47,263 nucleotides of DNA from Acidobacteriota bacterium (GCA_017996395.1 JAGOHA010000014.1:1-47263), one strand, 5' to 3'; counted from the stretch's first letter, positions 25,931 through 34,768 are shown. Notes: generated by a model from the letters alone, not told the origin. Made by a program: numbers and translations.

Positions 25931-27862
25931 CTAGCCAAACAGGAAGAGTACGTACAGCCCCACGCCGATGGCGCCCACCGCCACCCAGCCGAGGTAGGTC
26001 CGGGTCAGCCCGTTCTGGACGCGCCGCGCCCCGTCGCCGAGCCCGCGGACCATCGCCCCGGCGCCGTTGACCAGGCCGTCGACGAGGCCGGCGTCGAAGA
26101 TCTTCCAGAGCCACTGCTCGGAGATCCACGCCAGCGGCCGGACGATGACGCGGTCGTACAGCTCGTCCACGTAGTACTTGTTGAAGACCAGCCGGTGCGC
26201 GGCGCCGAGCCGCTTCTCGTCGTCGGGGAGCGCGCCGCGGCGGACGAACACCAGCCAGGCGGCGGCGATGCCGAGCAGCCCCACCAGCACCGCCGCGCCG
26301 GTCACCGCCAGCTCCTGCGCCAGGCTGTGGGGGGCGTGGGCGCCCCCGGCGGCGGGCGGCAGCTGCGCGAAGACCGGCTGGAGAAAGTCGCGGAACGTGT
26401 TGGGGCCCAGCCAGGCCGGCAGCCCCACGAAGCCGCCGACGGCGGCCAGCAGCGCCAGCACGACCAGCACCGCGGTCATGGGTCGCGGCGATTCGTGGAC
26501 ATGGTGGCGCTGCTCCTCGGGCACGCGGGTCCGGCCGTGGAAGGTCAGGAAGACCAGCCGGAACATGTAGAACGCCGTCAGGCCGGCCGCGAGCGTGGCC
26601 AGGCCGAAGAACACCAGGTGGCCGCGCGCGCCGCCGGCGAACGCGTGCCACAGGATTTCGTCCTTGGAGAAGAAACCGGCCAGCGGCGGCACGCCGGCGA
26701 TGGCCAGCGCGCCGATCCACATGGTGGCGGCGGTGACGGGCAGGTATTTCCGCAACCCGCCCATCGCCTGCATGTCCTGCTCGTGGTGCAGGGCCAGGAT
26801 CACGCTGCCGGATCCGAGGAAGAGCAGCGCCTTGAAGAAGGCGTGGGTCATCAGATGGAAGATGCCGGTGGCGTAGGCGCCCACGCCGAGCGCCACGAAC
26901 ATGTAGCCGAGCTGGCTGACGGTGGAGTAGGCGAGCACCCGCTTGATGTCGCGCTGGAACAGGCCGATGGTGGCGGCGAAGACGGCGGTCAGCGCGCCGA
27001 TCAGCCCCACCCAGAACAGCGTCTCGGGCGCGCGGCCGTACAGGGGATTCGAGCGGACCACCATGTAGACGCCGGCGGTGACCATGGTGGCGGCGTGGAT
27101 CAGCGCGCTCACCGGGGTGGGGCCCTCCATGGCGTCGGGCAGCCAGACGTAGAGCGGGATCTGGGCGCTCTTGCCGGTGGCGCCCACGAAGAAGAGCAGG
27201 GTGATGGCGGTGAGCACGCCGTAATGCGCCTCCACGGGCAGGGCGGCGACCTGCGCGAACAGGGTCCGGAAGTCCAGCGTGCGGAACGTCACGAACAGGA
27301 GCACCAGTCCCACCACGAAGCCGAAGTCCCCGATCCGGTTCACGATGAACGCCTTCTTGCCGGCCGCGGCGGCGCTCGGCTTGTGGAAGTAGAAGCCGAT
27401 GAGCAGGTAGGAGCAGAGCCCCACGCCCTCCCAGCCCAGGAAGAGGAGCAGGTAGTTGTCGGCCAGCACCAGCATGAGCATGGCGAACATGAACAGGTTC
27501 ATGTAGGCGAAGAAGCGGTAGTAGCCGGCCTCCGCCCACATGTAGCCGATGCTGTAGACGTGGATCAGGAAGCCCACGCCGGTGACCACCAGCGTCATCA
27601 CCATGGACAGCGGGTCGAGGAGAAACCCGAAGCTGGCCGAGAAGTCGCCCGACTCGATCCAGCAGAAGTAGTCCGCCTGCACGAGACGCTCCGGCAGGTT
27701 GAGGAAGCGCTGGAAGACGATCGCCGCCAGCAGGAACGAGGCGCCGGTGGCGCCGCAGGCGATCCAGTGGACCAGCGGCTTGGGCAGGCGGCGTCCGAAC
27801 AGCCCGTTGAGGAGGAAGCCCAGCAGGGGGAGCAGCGGGATCCAGAGCAGCAGGCTGTTCAT
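25931..27862 (-). CDS. nuoL: NADH-quinone oxidoreductase subunit L
   Basis: A 643-residue distal pump subunit of complex I, with the long lateral helix expected at the C-terminus. The key Glu is E145 in LFLGWEGVGLCSYLLIGFY. Other hallmarks are WLPDAMEGPTPVSALIHAATMV and RDIKRVLAYSTVSQLGYM. The ATG at 27862 is preceded by GAGG at workable distance; a GTG two codons upstream is the alternative. Confidence 0.97.
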   Translation of the reverse strand: MNSLLLWIPLLPLLGFLLNGLFGRRLPKPLVHWIACGATGASFLLAAIVFQRFLNLPERLVQADYFCWIESGDFSASFGFLLDPLSMVMTLVVTGVGFLIHVYSIGYMWAEAGYYRFFAYMNLFMFAMLMLVLADNYLLLFLGWEGVGLCSYLLIGFYFHKPSAAAAGKKAFIVNRIGDFGFVVGLVLLFVTFRTLDFRTLFAQVAALPVEAHYGVLTAITLLFFVGATGKSAQIPLYVWLPDAMEGPTPVSALIHAATMVTAGVYMVVRSNPLYGRAPETLFWVGLIGALTAVFAATIGLFQRDIKRVLAYSTVSQLGYMFVALGVGAYATGIFHLMTHAFFKALLFLGSGSVILALHHEQDMQAMGGLRKYLPVTAATMWIGALAIAGVPPLAGFFSKDEILWHAFAGGARGHLVFFGLATLAAGLTAFYMFRLVFLTFHGRTRVPEEQRHHVHESPRPMTAVLVVLALLAAVGGFVGLPAWLGPNTFRDFLQPVFAQLPPAAGGAHAPHSLAQELAVTGAAVLVGLLGIAAAWLVFVRRGALPDDEKRLGAAHRLVFNKYYVDELYDRVIVRPLAWISEQWLWKIFDAGLVDGLVNGAGAMVRGLGDGARRVQNGLTRTYLGWVAVGAIGVGLYVLFLFG

Positions 27863-27880
27863 CGCCACCTCGACGTCCCG

Positions 27881-28186
27881 TCAGTACTTCATCAGGTTCA
27901 GCTGGTCGGCGTCCAGCGTCCGGCGGCTGCGGTACAGGGCGATCACCAGCGCCAGCCCCACCGCGGCCTCGGCCGCCGCCAGGACGATCACGAAGAACAC
28001 CACCACCTGGCCGTCGAGCTGGCCCAGCCGCCGGCTGAAGCCGATCAGGGCCAGGTTGGCGGCGTTGAGCATCAGCTCGACGCAGAGGAACATGACCACC
28101 AGGTTGCGGCGCATGAGCGCGCCGATGATGCCGATGGCGAACAGCAGCGCGCTCAAGATCAGGACGTGGAGCGACGGGACGGGCAT
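27881..28186 (-). CDS. nuoK: NADH-quinone oxidoreductase subunit K
   Basis: A 101-residue three-helix subunit of complex I. The conserved TM2 glutamate is E37 in [15 protein letters not shown], and a second acidic residue sits in TM3 ([12 protein letters not shown]). Size and sequence are fully typical. It begins 3 nt after the nuoJ stop and ends 18 nt before nuoL. Confidence 0.97.
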   Translation of the reverse strand: MPVPSLHVLILSALLFAIGIIGALMRRNLVVMFLCVELMLNAANLALIGFSRRLGQLDGQVVVFFVIVLAAAEAAVGLALVIALYRSRRTLDADQLNLMKY

Positions 28187-28189
28187 GGG

Positions 28190-28699
28190 CTAACTCCCCG
28201 CGGGGTGCTTTTTCTTGGCCAGCACCACGGCGCCGATGATGGCGACCAGGATGAGGATCGAGACCGCTTCGAACGGGAGCAGGTATTTGTTGAAGAGGAG
28301 CGCGGCCAGCGTTTCGGTGTTCCGGGCGGCGCCGGGGAGGTCCGGGGTGTCGGCCGGCGGCTGCCAGGTGGAGAAGGCGAAGGCCAGCAGGGCGAACAAC
28401 CCGCCGCCCAGCAGCACGCCGAAGAAGACCCACAGCCGGTTGTGGTTCCGCAGGACCACTTCGGAGAACGGATCCAGCAGCATGATGACCACGAGGAAGA
28501 GCACCATGACCGCGCCGGCGTAAACCACCAGCTGGATGATGCCGATGAACGGCGCGCTCAGGATGAAGTAGATGATGGACAGCGCCGCCAGGCAGACGAC
28601 CAGCGACAGGGCGGCGTTCATGGTTTTCTTCTGCAGGATGAGATTGAGGGCGGCGAGGACGGCGAGGAAGGCGCTGATGTAGAACAGAACGACAGTCAT
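28190..28699 (-). CDS. nuoJ: NADH-quinone oxidoreductase subunit J
   Basis: A 169-residue five-helix membrane subunit of complex I. The TM3 segment QLVVYAGAVMVLFLVVIMLL contains the family's pi-bulge region. The ATG at 28699 follows AAAGGTGG. It is the first gene of this block and has its own promoter, so nuoA to nuoI must lie elsewhere or be absent. Confidence 0.95.
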   Translation of the reverse strand: MTVVLFYISAFLAVLAALNLILQKKTMNAALSLVVCLAALSIIYFILSAPFIGIIQLVVYAGAVMVLFLVVIMLLDPFSEVVLRNHNRLWVFFGVLLGGGLFALLAFAFSTWQPPADTPDLPGAARNTETLAALLFNKYLLPFEAVSILILVAIIGAVVLAKKKHPAGS

Positions 28700-28768
28700 G
28701 GCCACCTTTCGGTGTCGTCAGGATTGGTGAATGTCAAAGCTCGCTTTATCAAGCGTTTGTAAGGACTC

Positions 28769-28798
28769 ATACTAAACGACCCCCGGTTTTGATGTCAA
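28769..28798 (-). promoter_or_regulatory. Promoter of nuoJKLMN
   Basis: On the minus strand, a perfect TTGACA (28793-28798), 18 bp, then TAGTAT (28769-28774). It lies about 70 bp before nuoJ. It is back to back with the promoter of the plus-strand gene at 28863, with only 10 bp between the two -35 boxes. Confidence 0.7.
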
Positions 28799-28808
28799 GT
28801 GATTTTCG

Positions 28809-28837
28809 TTGTCCGCCTCTCCGATTTCTGTTATATA
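28809..28837 (+). promoter_or_regulatory. Promoter of the HVQTED-type protein gene
   Basis: TTGTCC (28809-28814), 17 bp, then TATATA (28832-28837), in an AT-rich stretch just before the start codon at 28863. The implied leader is only about 20 nt. Confidence 0.6.
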
Positions 28838-28862
28838 TAGCGTACGATTGGAGAACGTCCGC

Positions 28863-29609
28863 ATGATCACCGGTTACAACACGGAAGTCACATTCAGCGG
28901 GATCATCTATCACGTCCAGACCGAGGACATGGGACTGGACATGAAGAAAATCATCACCCACGTTTACAAGGGCGGCGCGATCCTCCTGTCGAAAAAGACC
29001 GCTTACGACCATCTGGTCATCGAGGGCTCGGACGAAGCCAAGATCAAAGCCCTGATGAACGACCAGCATAAGACGATCCTCCGGATCATCCAGGCCGGCA
29101 AGCTGGAGACGCTGCGCAAGAAAGTGGAGGAGGCGGAGAAGCAGGAGCCGGCGCAAGCCGGTCCCGAACGCGAGTCGGCCGTTCAGGTGGCCGGCATGGC
29201 CGAAATGGACGAGGAGATCCAGGAGTCGGTTCGGGAGATCGAGCAGGAGATCGACGGCTCGCTCAACATGCTCCTCCAGAAGTTCATCCAGAAGGAAGCC
29301 AAGCCGAAGAAGCTCAAGGTCGAGGTGGTCGCCGGCACCGAGATCGTTTCCGGCCAGCCGGCGGTGCTGCGGGTCTATTCCCGCGACGCTTCCACCTCCC
29401 AGCCGCTGCCCGACACGAAGGTGGTGATCAAGGTCATCGGCATGACCTTCCGCCCCGCCGTCTACACCGGCCGGACCGACAAGAACGGCGTGTACACGCT
29501 GAACATCATCGTGCCCGAGTTTTCCGCCGGCCAGGCGGCCATCCTGGTCCAGGCCTCCTCGGAGTTCGGGACCGACGAGCTGAAGCTGAAAATTTCCCGC
29601 CGCATCTGA
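28863..29609 (+). CDS. Conserved protein of unknown function (N-terminal HVQTED module, C-terminal Ig-like domain)
   Basis: A 248-residue protein without signal peptide or membrane helix. The N-terminal module (1-55) has YHVQTEDMG at 16-24 and THVYKGGAIL at 32-41, a pattern I recall from unannotated proteins of Acidobacteriota and Deltaproteobacteria. The middle (about 55-148) is charged and helical, with likely coiled coil at 80-95 and 113-145. The C-terminal domain (about 150-248) reads as a beta-sandwich of the Ig-like or macroglobulin type (GQPAVLRVYSRD, TGRTDKNGVYTLNIIVPEF). The ATG at 28863 fits the promoter; an upstream frame extension would cover it. Function is not known. Confidence 0.75.
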   Translation: MITGYNTEVTFSGIIYHVQTEDMGLDMKKIITHVYKGGAILLSKKTAYDHLVIEGSDEAKIKALMNDQHKTILRIIQAGKLETLRKKVEEAEKQEPAQAGPERESAVQVAGMAEMDEEIQESVREIEQEIDGSLNMLLQKFIQKEAKPKKLKVEVVAGTEIVSGQPAVLRVYSRDASTSQPLPDTKVVIKVIGMTFRPAVYTGRTDKNGVYTLNIIVPEFSAGQAAILVQASSEFGTDELKLKISRRI

Positions 29610-29698
29610 TACCTTCGCCACCGTCGACTCCGCGGCCGGCCCCCGCCGCGGCACGTTGCGGCGGTCCCCGCCGGCGGGAATCCACATGAGGTGAACGG

Positions 29699-31672
29699 AT
29701 GTTTTACCGGATCAAGGACGAACTGGCGGATTGCCTGCAGGCGCGCCTGGCCGAGGTGTTCGGCGTCAGCCGCGAGCAGTACCGCGTCCAGGTGCAGTAT
29801 CCCGCCCGGCTGGAGTTCGGCGATTTCGGCGTGTCGTTCCCGTTCGAGCTGGCCAAGGTGCTGCGCCGGTCGCCCCAGCAGATCGCCCAGCAGTTCCTCG
29901 ACGGCTTCCGGGCGCCCGCCTACGTCCGCCGGATCGACACCGCCGGCGGCGGCTACATCAATTTCGCGGTGGACCGCTGGAGTCTGTTCCTGGACGCCGT
30001 GCGCGCGCTGCGGTCCGGCCGGCTGTGGCCGGAGTTCGAGCCCGACGCCGGCAAGACCATCGTGGAGCACACCAACATCAATCCCAACAAGGCGGCCCAC
30101 ATCGGGCACCTGCGCAACGCCATCCTGGGCGACAGCCTCGTGCGCCTGCTCCGCTTCAACGGCAGGCGGGTGGAGGTGCAGAACTACATCGACAACACCG
30201 GCGTGCAGGTGGCTGACGTGGTCGTCGGCTTCCTGCACCTGGAGCACCAGGGCGTCGCCGAGGTCGCCGCCATCGAGGGCCGGTTCGACTACCTGTGCTG
30301 GGACCTGTATGCCCGGGTGGCGCGTTTCTACGAAGCGTCCGAAACCAACGCCCGGCTCCGGGGCGAGGTGCTGCACCAGATCGAGGCGGGCGACAACGCG
30401 GTGGCCGAGCTGGCCGACCTGATCGCCACCCGGATCGTCAACTGCCACCTCGACACCATGGAGCGGCTCGACATCCGTTACGACGTCCTGCCGCGGGAGA
30501 GCGACATCCTGCACCTGCACTTCTGGGACACCGCCTTCGCCCAGCTCAAGGCGCGCGGCGCGGCGGAGCTGGAGACGGCGGGCCCCAACGCCGGCTGCTG
30601 GATCATGAGGTACCAGAAGGACGGGCAGGAGGACACCAAGATCCTCGTCCGCTCGAACGGCACCGTGACCTACACCGGCAAGGACATCGCCTACCAGCTC
30701 TGGAAGATCGGGCGGCTGGACAAGGACTTCCATTACGAGCCGTTCCGCGTGTACGACGACGGCCACACGGTGTGGGCGTCCAGCAGCGCGCCGGCCACCG
30801 CGGACGCCTCGGACCTGCAGCCGCCCCGCTTCGGCGCCGGCGACCGGGTGTTCAACGTCATCGACGCGCGCCAGGCCTACACCCAGAACGTCGTCTTCGA
30901 GGGGCTGCGCCGGCTGGGCTACACCGACGAAGCCGAGCGGAGCGTGCATTTCGCCTACGAGATCGTGGCGCTGTCGCCGCGCTGCGCCCAGGAGCTGGGC
31001 TCGGAGCTGTCCGACGAGGACCGCCAGCGCGCCCACGTCGAGGTCAGCGGGCGCAAGGGGCTGGGCGTGAAGGCCGACGACCTGCTCGACCGCCTCGAGG
31101 AGAAGGCGCGGCGCGAAGTGGACGTCCGGAACCCCGACATGGCGCCCGAACAGGCCGCGCGCACCGCGCGCGACATCGCCATCGGCGCGCTGCGCTACTT
31201 CATGGTGCGGTTCTCGCGCAAGGCCCTGATCGTTTTCGATTTCGACGACGCCCTCAACTTCGACGGCGAGACAGGGCCCTACCTGCAGTACTCCGCGGTG
31301 CGCGCCCGGAACATCGGGGTGAAGTACCGCGAGCATTACGGGCTGGGTGAGGCGGAAGCGGCGGCGGCCCTCGACGGCCTGCTGGCGGCGTCCGCCGTCG
31401 AACTGCCCGACGACGTGTGGGAGCTTCTCACGCAGGCGCTCAAGCTCCGCGACGCCGCCCGGGCCAGCCTGGCCGGCCAGGAGCTCGCCGCGTTCGCGAA
31501 ATACCTGTACACCCTGGCCCAGCGGTTTTCGAACTTCTACAACAGGCACCGCATCATCGGCGAAGAGGATCCCGTGTGGCGGCTCGTCTTTCTGGCCGTG
31601 GTGCACATCTATTACCAAGGGATGCAACAGGGTCTGGACATCCTGGGCATCCCCATACCGGAGCGGATGTGA
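29699..31672 (+). CDS. argS: Arginyl-tRNA synthetase
   Basis: Class I aminoacyl-tRNA synthetase of 657 residues charging tRNA-Arg. It has an N-terminal Add1 domain (1-110), the catalytic core with HIGH at 134-137 (NKAAHIGHLRNAILGD), the KMSK-equivalent within SGRKGLGVKADDLLD, and the C-terminal anticodon-binding DALR domain beginning near GPYLQYSAVRARNI. It is somewhat longer than the E. coli enzyme (577). GAGGTGA precedes the ATG. A tRNA-Arg(CCU), one of its substrates, is encoded 5.8 kb downstream. Confidence 0.96.
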   Translation: MFYRIKDELADCLQARLAEVFGVSREQYRVQVQYPARLEFGDFGVSFPFELAKVLRRSPQQIAQQFLDGFRAPAYVRRIDTAGGGYINFAVDRWSLFLDAVRALRSGRLWPEFEPDAGKTIVEHTNINPNKAAHIGHLRNAILGDSLVRLLRFNGRRVEVQNYIDNTGVQVADVVVGFLHLEHQGVAEVAAIEGRFDYLCWDLYARVARFYEASETNARLRGEVLHQIEAGDNAVAELADLIATRIVNCHLDTMERLDIRYDVLPRESDILHLHFWDTAFAQLKARGAAELETAGPNAGCWIMRYQKDGQEDTKILVRSNGTVTYTGKDIAYQLWKIGRLDKDFHYEPFRVYDDGHTVWASSSAPATADASDLQPPRFGAGDRVFNVIDARQAYTQNVVFEGLRRLGYTDEAERSVHFAYEIVALSPRCAQELGSELSDEDRQRAHVEVSGRKGLGVKADDLLDRLEEKARREVDVRNPDMAPEQAARTARDIAIGALRYFMVRFSRKALIVFDFDDALNFDGETGPYLQYSAVRARNIGVKYREHYGLGEAEAAAALDGLLAASAVELPDDVWELLTQALKLRDAARASLAGQELAAFAKYLYTLAQRFSNFYNRHRIIGEEDPVWRLVFLAVVHIYYQGMQQGLDILGIPIPERM

Positions 31673-31674
31673 CG

Positions 31675-32163
31675 ATGCGACACCGGATCCTGCCGGCCCT
31701 GGCCCTGGCCGTGGCGCTGCCCGCGTGCCTGCTGGCGCGCGACTACAGCTACGACCTCTTCACGGTGGAGGAGGTGAACAAGCTGCGCATGGCCACCCCG
31801 GTCAAGTGCGCCACGCTGCATGAGCGGGTGGTGGCGCGCTACGTCAAGGCGGTCCAGCACGCGGTGCAGCTGCGCAACTACGAGCGGACCGCCCGGCTCG
31901 GCGACCAGCTCAGCCAGGTGATGGACTATGTGCTGCGGGACATTCGGGAGTGCTTCGAAAATCCGAAGAACCGGAACAACAAGCAGCTCCGCCAGGTGGA
32001 GATCCAGTTCCGCAAGGACGCCGTGCTCCTGGAGGGGATCCAGCGCGACCTGCCCCTCATCCACCGGGAGAGCCTCGATCCGCCGGTCCGCAAGCTGGTC
32101 TACGTCCGGCGCCAGCTCTTCCGCTTCATCAACAACCTGGACGAGGAGGCCGTGATCGAATGA
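31675..32163 (+). CDS. Small exported protein of unknown function
   Basis: A 162-residue protein with a signal peptide (1-22; LPAC resembles but does not match a lipobox). The mature part is charged and almost wholly helical (RYVKAVQHAVQLRNYERTARLGDQL, then VEIQFRKDAVLLEGIQRDLPLIHRE), with no domain I recognise. It starts 2 nt after argS; a GTG two codons upstream has better ribosome-binding-site spacing and is an alternative start. Its stop overlaps the next gene as ATGA, so the pair is translationally coupled. Confidence 0.7.
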   Translation: MRHRILPALALAVALPACLLARDYSYDLFTVEEVNKLRMATPVKCATLHERVVARYVKAVQHAVQLRNYERTARLGDQLSQVMDYVLRDIRECFENPKNRNNKQLRQVEIQFRKDAVLLEGIQRDLPLIHRESLDPPVRKLVYVRRQLFRFINNLDEEAVIE

Positions 32164-32690
32164 GGCGCGTCCTGGCGGCCGCGTGGCTGACGGTGGCGGT
32201 GCTCGCCGGCTGGGGCCGGCCCGCCGACGACTACCTGCTGCCGAAAGAGGACACGCTGCTGCGCGATGCCGAGGGCTTCGAGCTGCGCAGCTACTACCGG
32301 TTGCGCGTCGTCTCCCGCCGGATCGATGCGCTGGAGTGCCGCCACCGCCCCGACAAAGCCTTCGACTGCGGCAAGCGCCGCGACCGGGATCCCCTCATGG
32401 GCGCGCTCGACGAACGGTCCGACGAGCGGCTGCTCCGCGATTACCGCGAGGCGCTCCGGGTCATGCTGCTGAACGTCGAGGACGTCTTCGCGTCCCACCG
32501 CGGCCGGGTCGTGGAGAAGGTCCTGCTCGACCTGAAGAAGCAGGCGGATCACGACGTCGAGGTCCTCGACGCGATCGAGGGCGGCCTGAAGGAACCGGCC
32601 GAGCTCCGGACCGCCTGGGAGCAGGCGCGGTCGCTGGCGCTCAAGGCCGCCTCCGGCGCCCGCAAGGGCCTCGAGCGCATCTCCCGGTGA
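32160..32690 (+). CDS. Small exported protein of unknown function
   Basis: A 176-residue protein with an N-terminal signal peptide (about 1-19, MRRVLAAAWLTVAVLAGWG). The mature part starts near DDYLLPKEDTLLRDAEGF and is helical, highly charged and rich in Arg and Asp. Two cysteines (in LECRHRPDKAFDCGKR) could form a disulfide. It resembles its upstream neighbour in size, export and helical character, which suggests a functional pair, but I see no clear sequence identity. Confidence 0.7.
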   Translation: MRRVLAAAWLTVAVLAGWGRPADDYLLPKEDTLLRDAEGFELRSYYRLRVVSRRIDALECRHRPDKAFDCGKRRDRDPLMGALDERSDERLLRDYREALRVMLLNVEDVFASHRGRVVEKVLLDLKKQADHDVEVLDAIEGGLKEPAELRTAWEQARSLALKAASGARKGLERISR

Positions 32691-32700
32691 CGAGGTGCCT

Positions 32701-34017
32701 GTGTCCGCTCCCGCACTCCCCGTGGTGGTGATCATCGGCCGGCCCAACGTGGGCAAGTCCACCCTGTTCAACGCGCTGGTGGGCGCCCGCCGCGCCATCG
32801 TCGGCGACGAGCCGGGCATCACCCGCGACCGGCTCTACAGCCAGGTGGACTGGAACGGCAAGCGGTTCCGCCTGGTGGACACCGGCGGCATCCTGCCCGA
32901 CGAGCGCGAACGCATCCCCCGCGAAATCCTCAAGCAGGCGGCCGTGGCCCTGGCCGAGGCGGCGGCGGTGCTGATGGTGGTCGATGCCGCCGCGGGGGTG
33001 CACCCCATGGACGCGGTGATCCACCGCCTGGTGATGGAATCGGGCCGGCCGTTCTACCTGGTGGCCAACAAGGTGGACGACCCGCGCCACGAGCCCTACA
33101 CCCTGCCGTTCTACGAGTTCGGCGTCGACTACGTCTATCCGGTGTCGGCGGAGCACAAGCGCGGCCTGGACACCCTCCTCGAAACGGTGTGCGCCGACTT
33201 CCCCGTCCCGGACGCCCCGGACGCGCCGCTCCCCGAGACGCGGGTGGCCATCATCGGCCGGCCCAACGTGGGCAAATCGTCGCTGGTGAACGCGCTGGTC
33301 GGCTCCGAACGGGTCATCGTGAGCGAGATCCCCGGCACCACCCGCGACGCGGTGGACACCGAGCTCGAGACCGACGGCTGCCGCTACCGGCTCATCGACA
33401 CGGCGGGGATCCGCAAGAAGAGCCGCACCCACCTGCACGCGGAGAAGCTGAGCGTCATCCTCGCCCGCAAGCACCTGGAGCAGGCGGACCTGGCCGTGCT
33501 GCTCCTCGATCCCATCGAGGGCGTGACCCACACCGACGCCACCATCGCCAGCTACGCGGTGGAGGCCGGCCAGGCGCTGATCCTGGGCGTCAACAAGCTG
33601 GATCTCATCCCCGACCCCGAACGCTTCCGCAAGGCGTTCCAGGCGGAGACCAAGCGCCAGCTCCGCTTCCTGGACTACGCGCCGCTGGTGTTCTTTTCGG
33701 CGAAGACCGGCCGGAACGTCCACCGGCTGTTCCCTGTGATGCACCGGGCCGCCGAGACCCGCCGCCTCCGGATCACCACCGGCACGCTCAATGCCTTTTT
33801 CCGGAAAATGCTCCGCGAGCGGCAGATCCAGGCCCTGCCCGCGGAGGACCACGGCGTCAAGTACATGACGCAGGTCGCGGTGGCGCCGCCCACGTTTGTG
33901 GTCTTCCTCCGCCGGGGCCAGCGGCTGGCCGTTTCCGAGGAACGGTTCATCATCAATCAAATACGCAGGGAGTTTGAGTTTTACGCCAATCCGATCCGCT
34001 TGATCCAGCGCAGTTGA
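32701..34017 (+). CDS. der: Ribosome biogenesis GTPase Der (EngA)
   Basis: A 438-residue protein with two tandem GTPase domains and a C-terminal KH-like domain, required for 50S subunit maturation. G1 is GRPNVGKS at 13-20 and again near 186-193. G3 is DTGG in domain 1 and DTAG in domain 2; G4 is NKVD and NKLD. The KH-like domain starts near TGTLNAFFRKML. The start is GTG. The one at 32701 has GAGG upstream; another GTG at 32695 would add two residues. Confidence 0.96.
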   Translation: MSAPALPVVVIIGRPNVGKSTLFNALVGARRAIVGDEPGITRDRLYSQVDWNGKRFRLVDTGGILPDERERIPREILKQAAVALAEAAAVLMVVDAAAGVHPMDAVIHRLVMESGRPFYLVANKVDDPRHEPYTLPFYEFGVDYVYPVSAEHKRGLDTLLETVCADFPVPDAPDAPLPETRVAIIGRPNVGKSSLVNALVGSERVIVSEIPGTTRDAVDTELETDGCRYRLIDTAGIRKKSRTHLHAEKLSVILARKHLEQADLAVLLLDPIEGVTHTDATIASYAVEAGQALILGVNKLDLIPDPERFRKAFQAETKRQLRFLDYAPLVFFSAKTGRNVHRLFPVMHRAAETRRLRITTGTLNAFFRKMLRERQIQALPAEDHGVKYMTQVAVAPPTFVVFLRRGQRLAVSEERFIINQIRREFEFYANPIRLIQRS

Positions 34018-34031
34018 AACCTCGTTGATTA

Positions 34032-34060
34032 TTGACAAATCGCTTTGCGCAGCTTATGAT
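34032..34060 (+). promoter_or_regulatory. Near-consensus sigma-70 promoter of the ihf-merR unit
   Basis: TTGACA (34032-34037), 17 bp, TATGAT (34055-34060): eleven of twelve consensus positions. It lies 41 bp before the IHF-like gene, directly after der. Confidence 0.85.
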
Positions 34061-34101
34061 GAATCGCAGGCGACACCGATACCCGTCTGCAGGATGGTTT
34101 C

Positions 34102-34392
34102 ATGAAGCGCGCAGGAATCGAGGAACGCGTCTATGCGGCCCACGGCGGCCTGACCCACCGGGAGGTCGAGACGGTGGTGTCCGAGGTGCTCGATCTGATC
34201 AAGGCGGCCCTGGTCCGGGGCGAGCGCGTCAAACTCAAGGGCTTCGGAGTGATGGAGGCGGTCGCCCGGAAGGGGAAGCGGGGCCGGCATCCGAAGACGG
34301 GCCAACTGGTGGTGGTCGCCCCCCGGAAGACCATCGTCTACCATTACTCCCGCAACACGTGGCTGGGCATCGATGATGGAAGTGACGAATAA
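34102..34392 (+). CDS. HU/IHF-family DNA-bending protein
   Basis: A 96-residue histone-like protein. The DNA-intercalating tip of the beta arm is GRHPKTG at 61-67 with the key proline at 64. KLKGFGV at 44-50 is the conserved dimer-core segment. Size and the position before a merR gene suggest the IHF alpha type, but the C-terminal part ([11 protein letters not shown]) is unusual, so HU-like is possible. It may act as a structural cofactor in transcription. It overlaps the merR gene by 20 nt. Confidence 0.9.
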   Translation: MKRAGIEERVYAAHGGLTHREVETVVSEVLDLIKAALVRGERVKLKGFGVMEAVARKGKRGRHPKTGQLVVVAPRKTIVYHYSRNTWLGIDDGSDE

Positions 34393-34768
34393 GCTCTACT
34401 ACAAGATCGGCGAGGTGTGCGAGATCACGGGGATCGAGGCGCACGTGCTCCGCTACTGGGAGTCGGAATTTCCCGTGCTGCACCCGCTGAAAAACAGCGC
34501 CGGCCAGCGCGTGTACCGCCAGAAGGACATCGAGCTGGTGCTGCGCATTAAACGGCTCCTCTACCAGGACGGTTTCACCATCGCCGGGGCCAAGCGCCAG
34601 ATCCGGGAATCGCTGGCCGGCCACCGGCCGGCTCCCGAGCCCGAGGCCGCGCCGCCGGCCGCCGCGGCCGCGCCGGCCGCCGGGCCGGATCCTCGGGCTG
34701 TCCGCCAGCTGCGGGCGGAGCTGCAGGAGATCCTCGACCTCCTGGAGCGGTGGGAACTTCCCTCGTGA
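34373..34768 (+). CDS. MerR-family transcriptional regulator, short
   Basis: A 131-residue protein with an N-terminal winged helix (about 8-77: [25 protein letters not shown], then [17 protein letters not shown]). A Pro/Ala-rich linker (about 86-108) leads to one short terminal helix. There is no metal or drug binding domain, so the signal is unknown. A MerR gene next to an IHF gene is common in several phyla. Two adjacent ATGs (34373, 34376) make the start uncertain by one codon. Confidence 0.88.
   Translation: MMEVTNKLYYKIGEVCEITGIEAHVLRYWESEFPVLHPLKNSAGQRVYRQKDIELVLRIKRLLYQDGFTIAGAKRQIRESLAGHRPAPEPEAAPPAAAAAPAAGPDPRAVRQLRAELQEILDLLERWELPS

Noticed and set aside
23209..28762. Very long open frames on the plus strand opposite nuoJ-N
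   Set aside because: They are antisense to genes with clear complex I motifs, consist of His/Arg/Gly/Gln-rich low-complexity translation, and have no ribosome-binding sites. High G+C keeps such shadow frames open.
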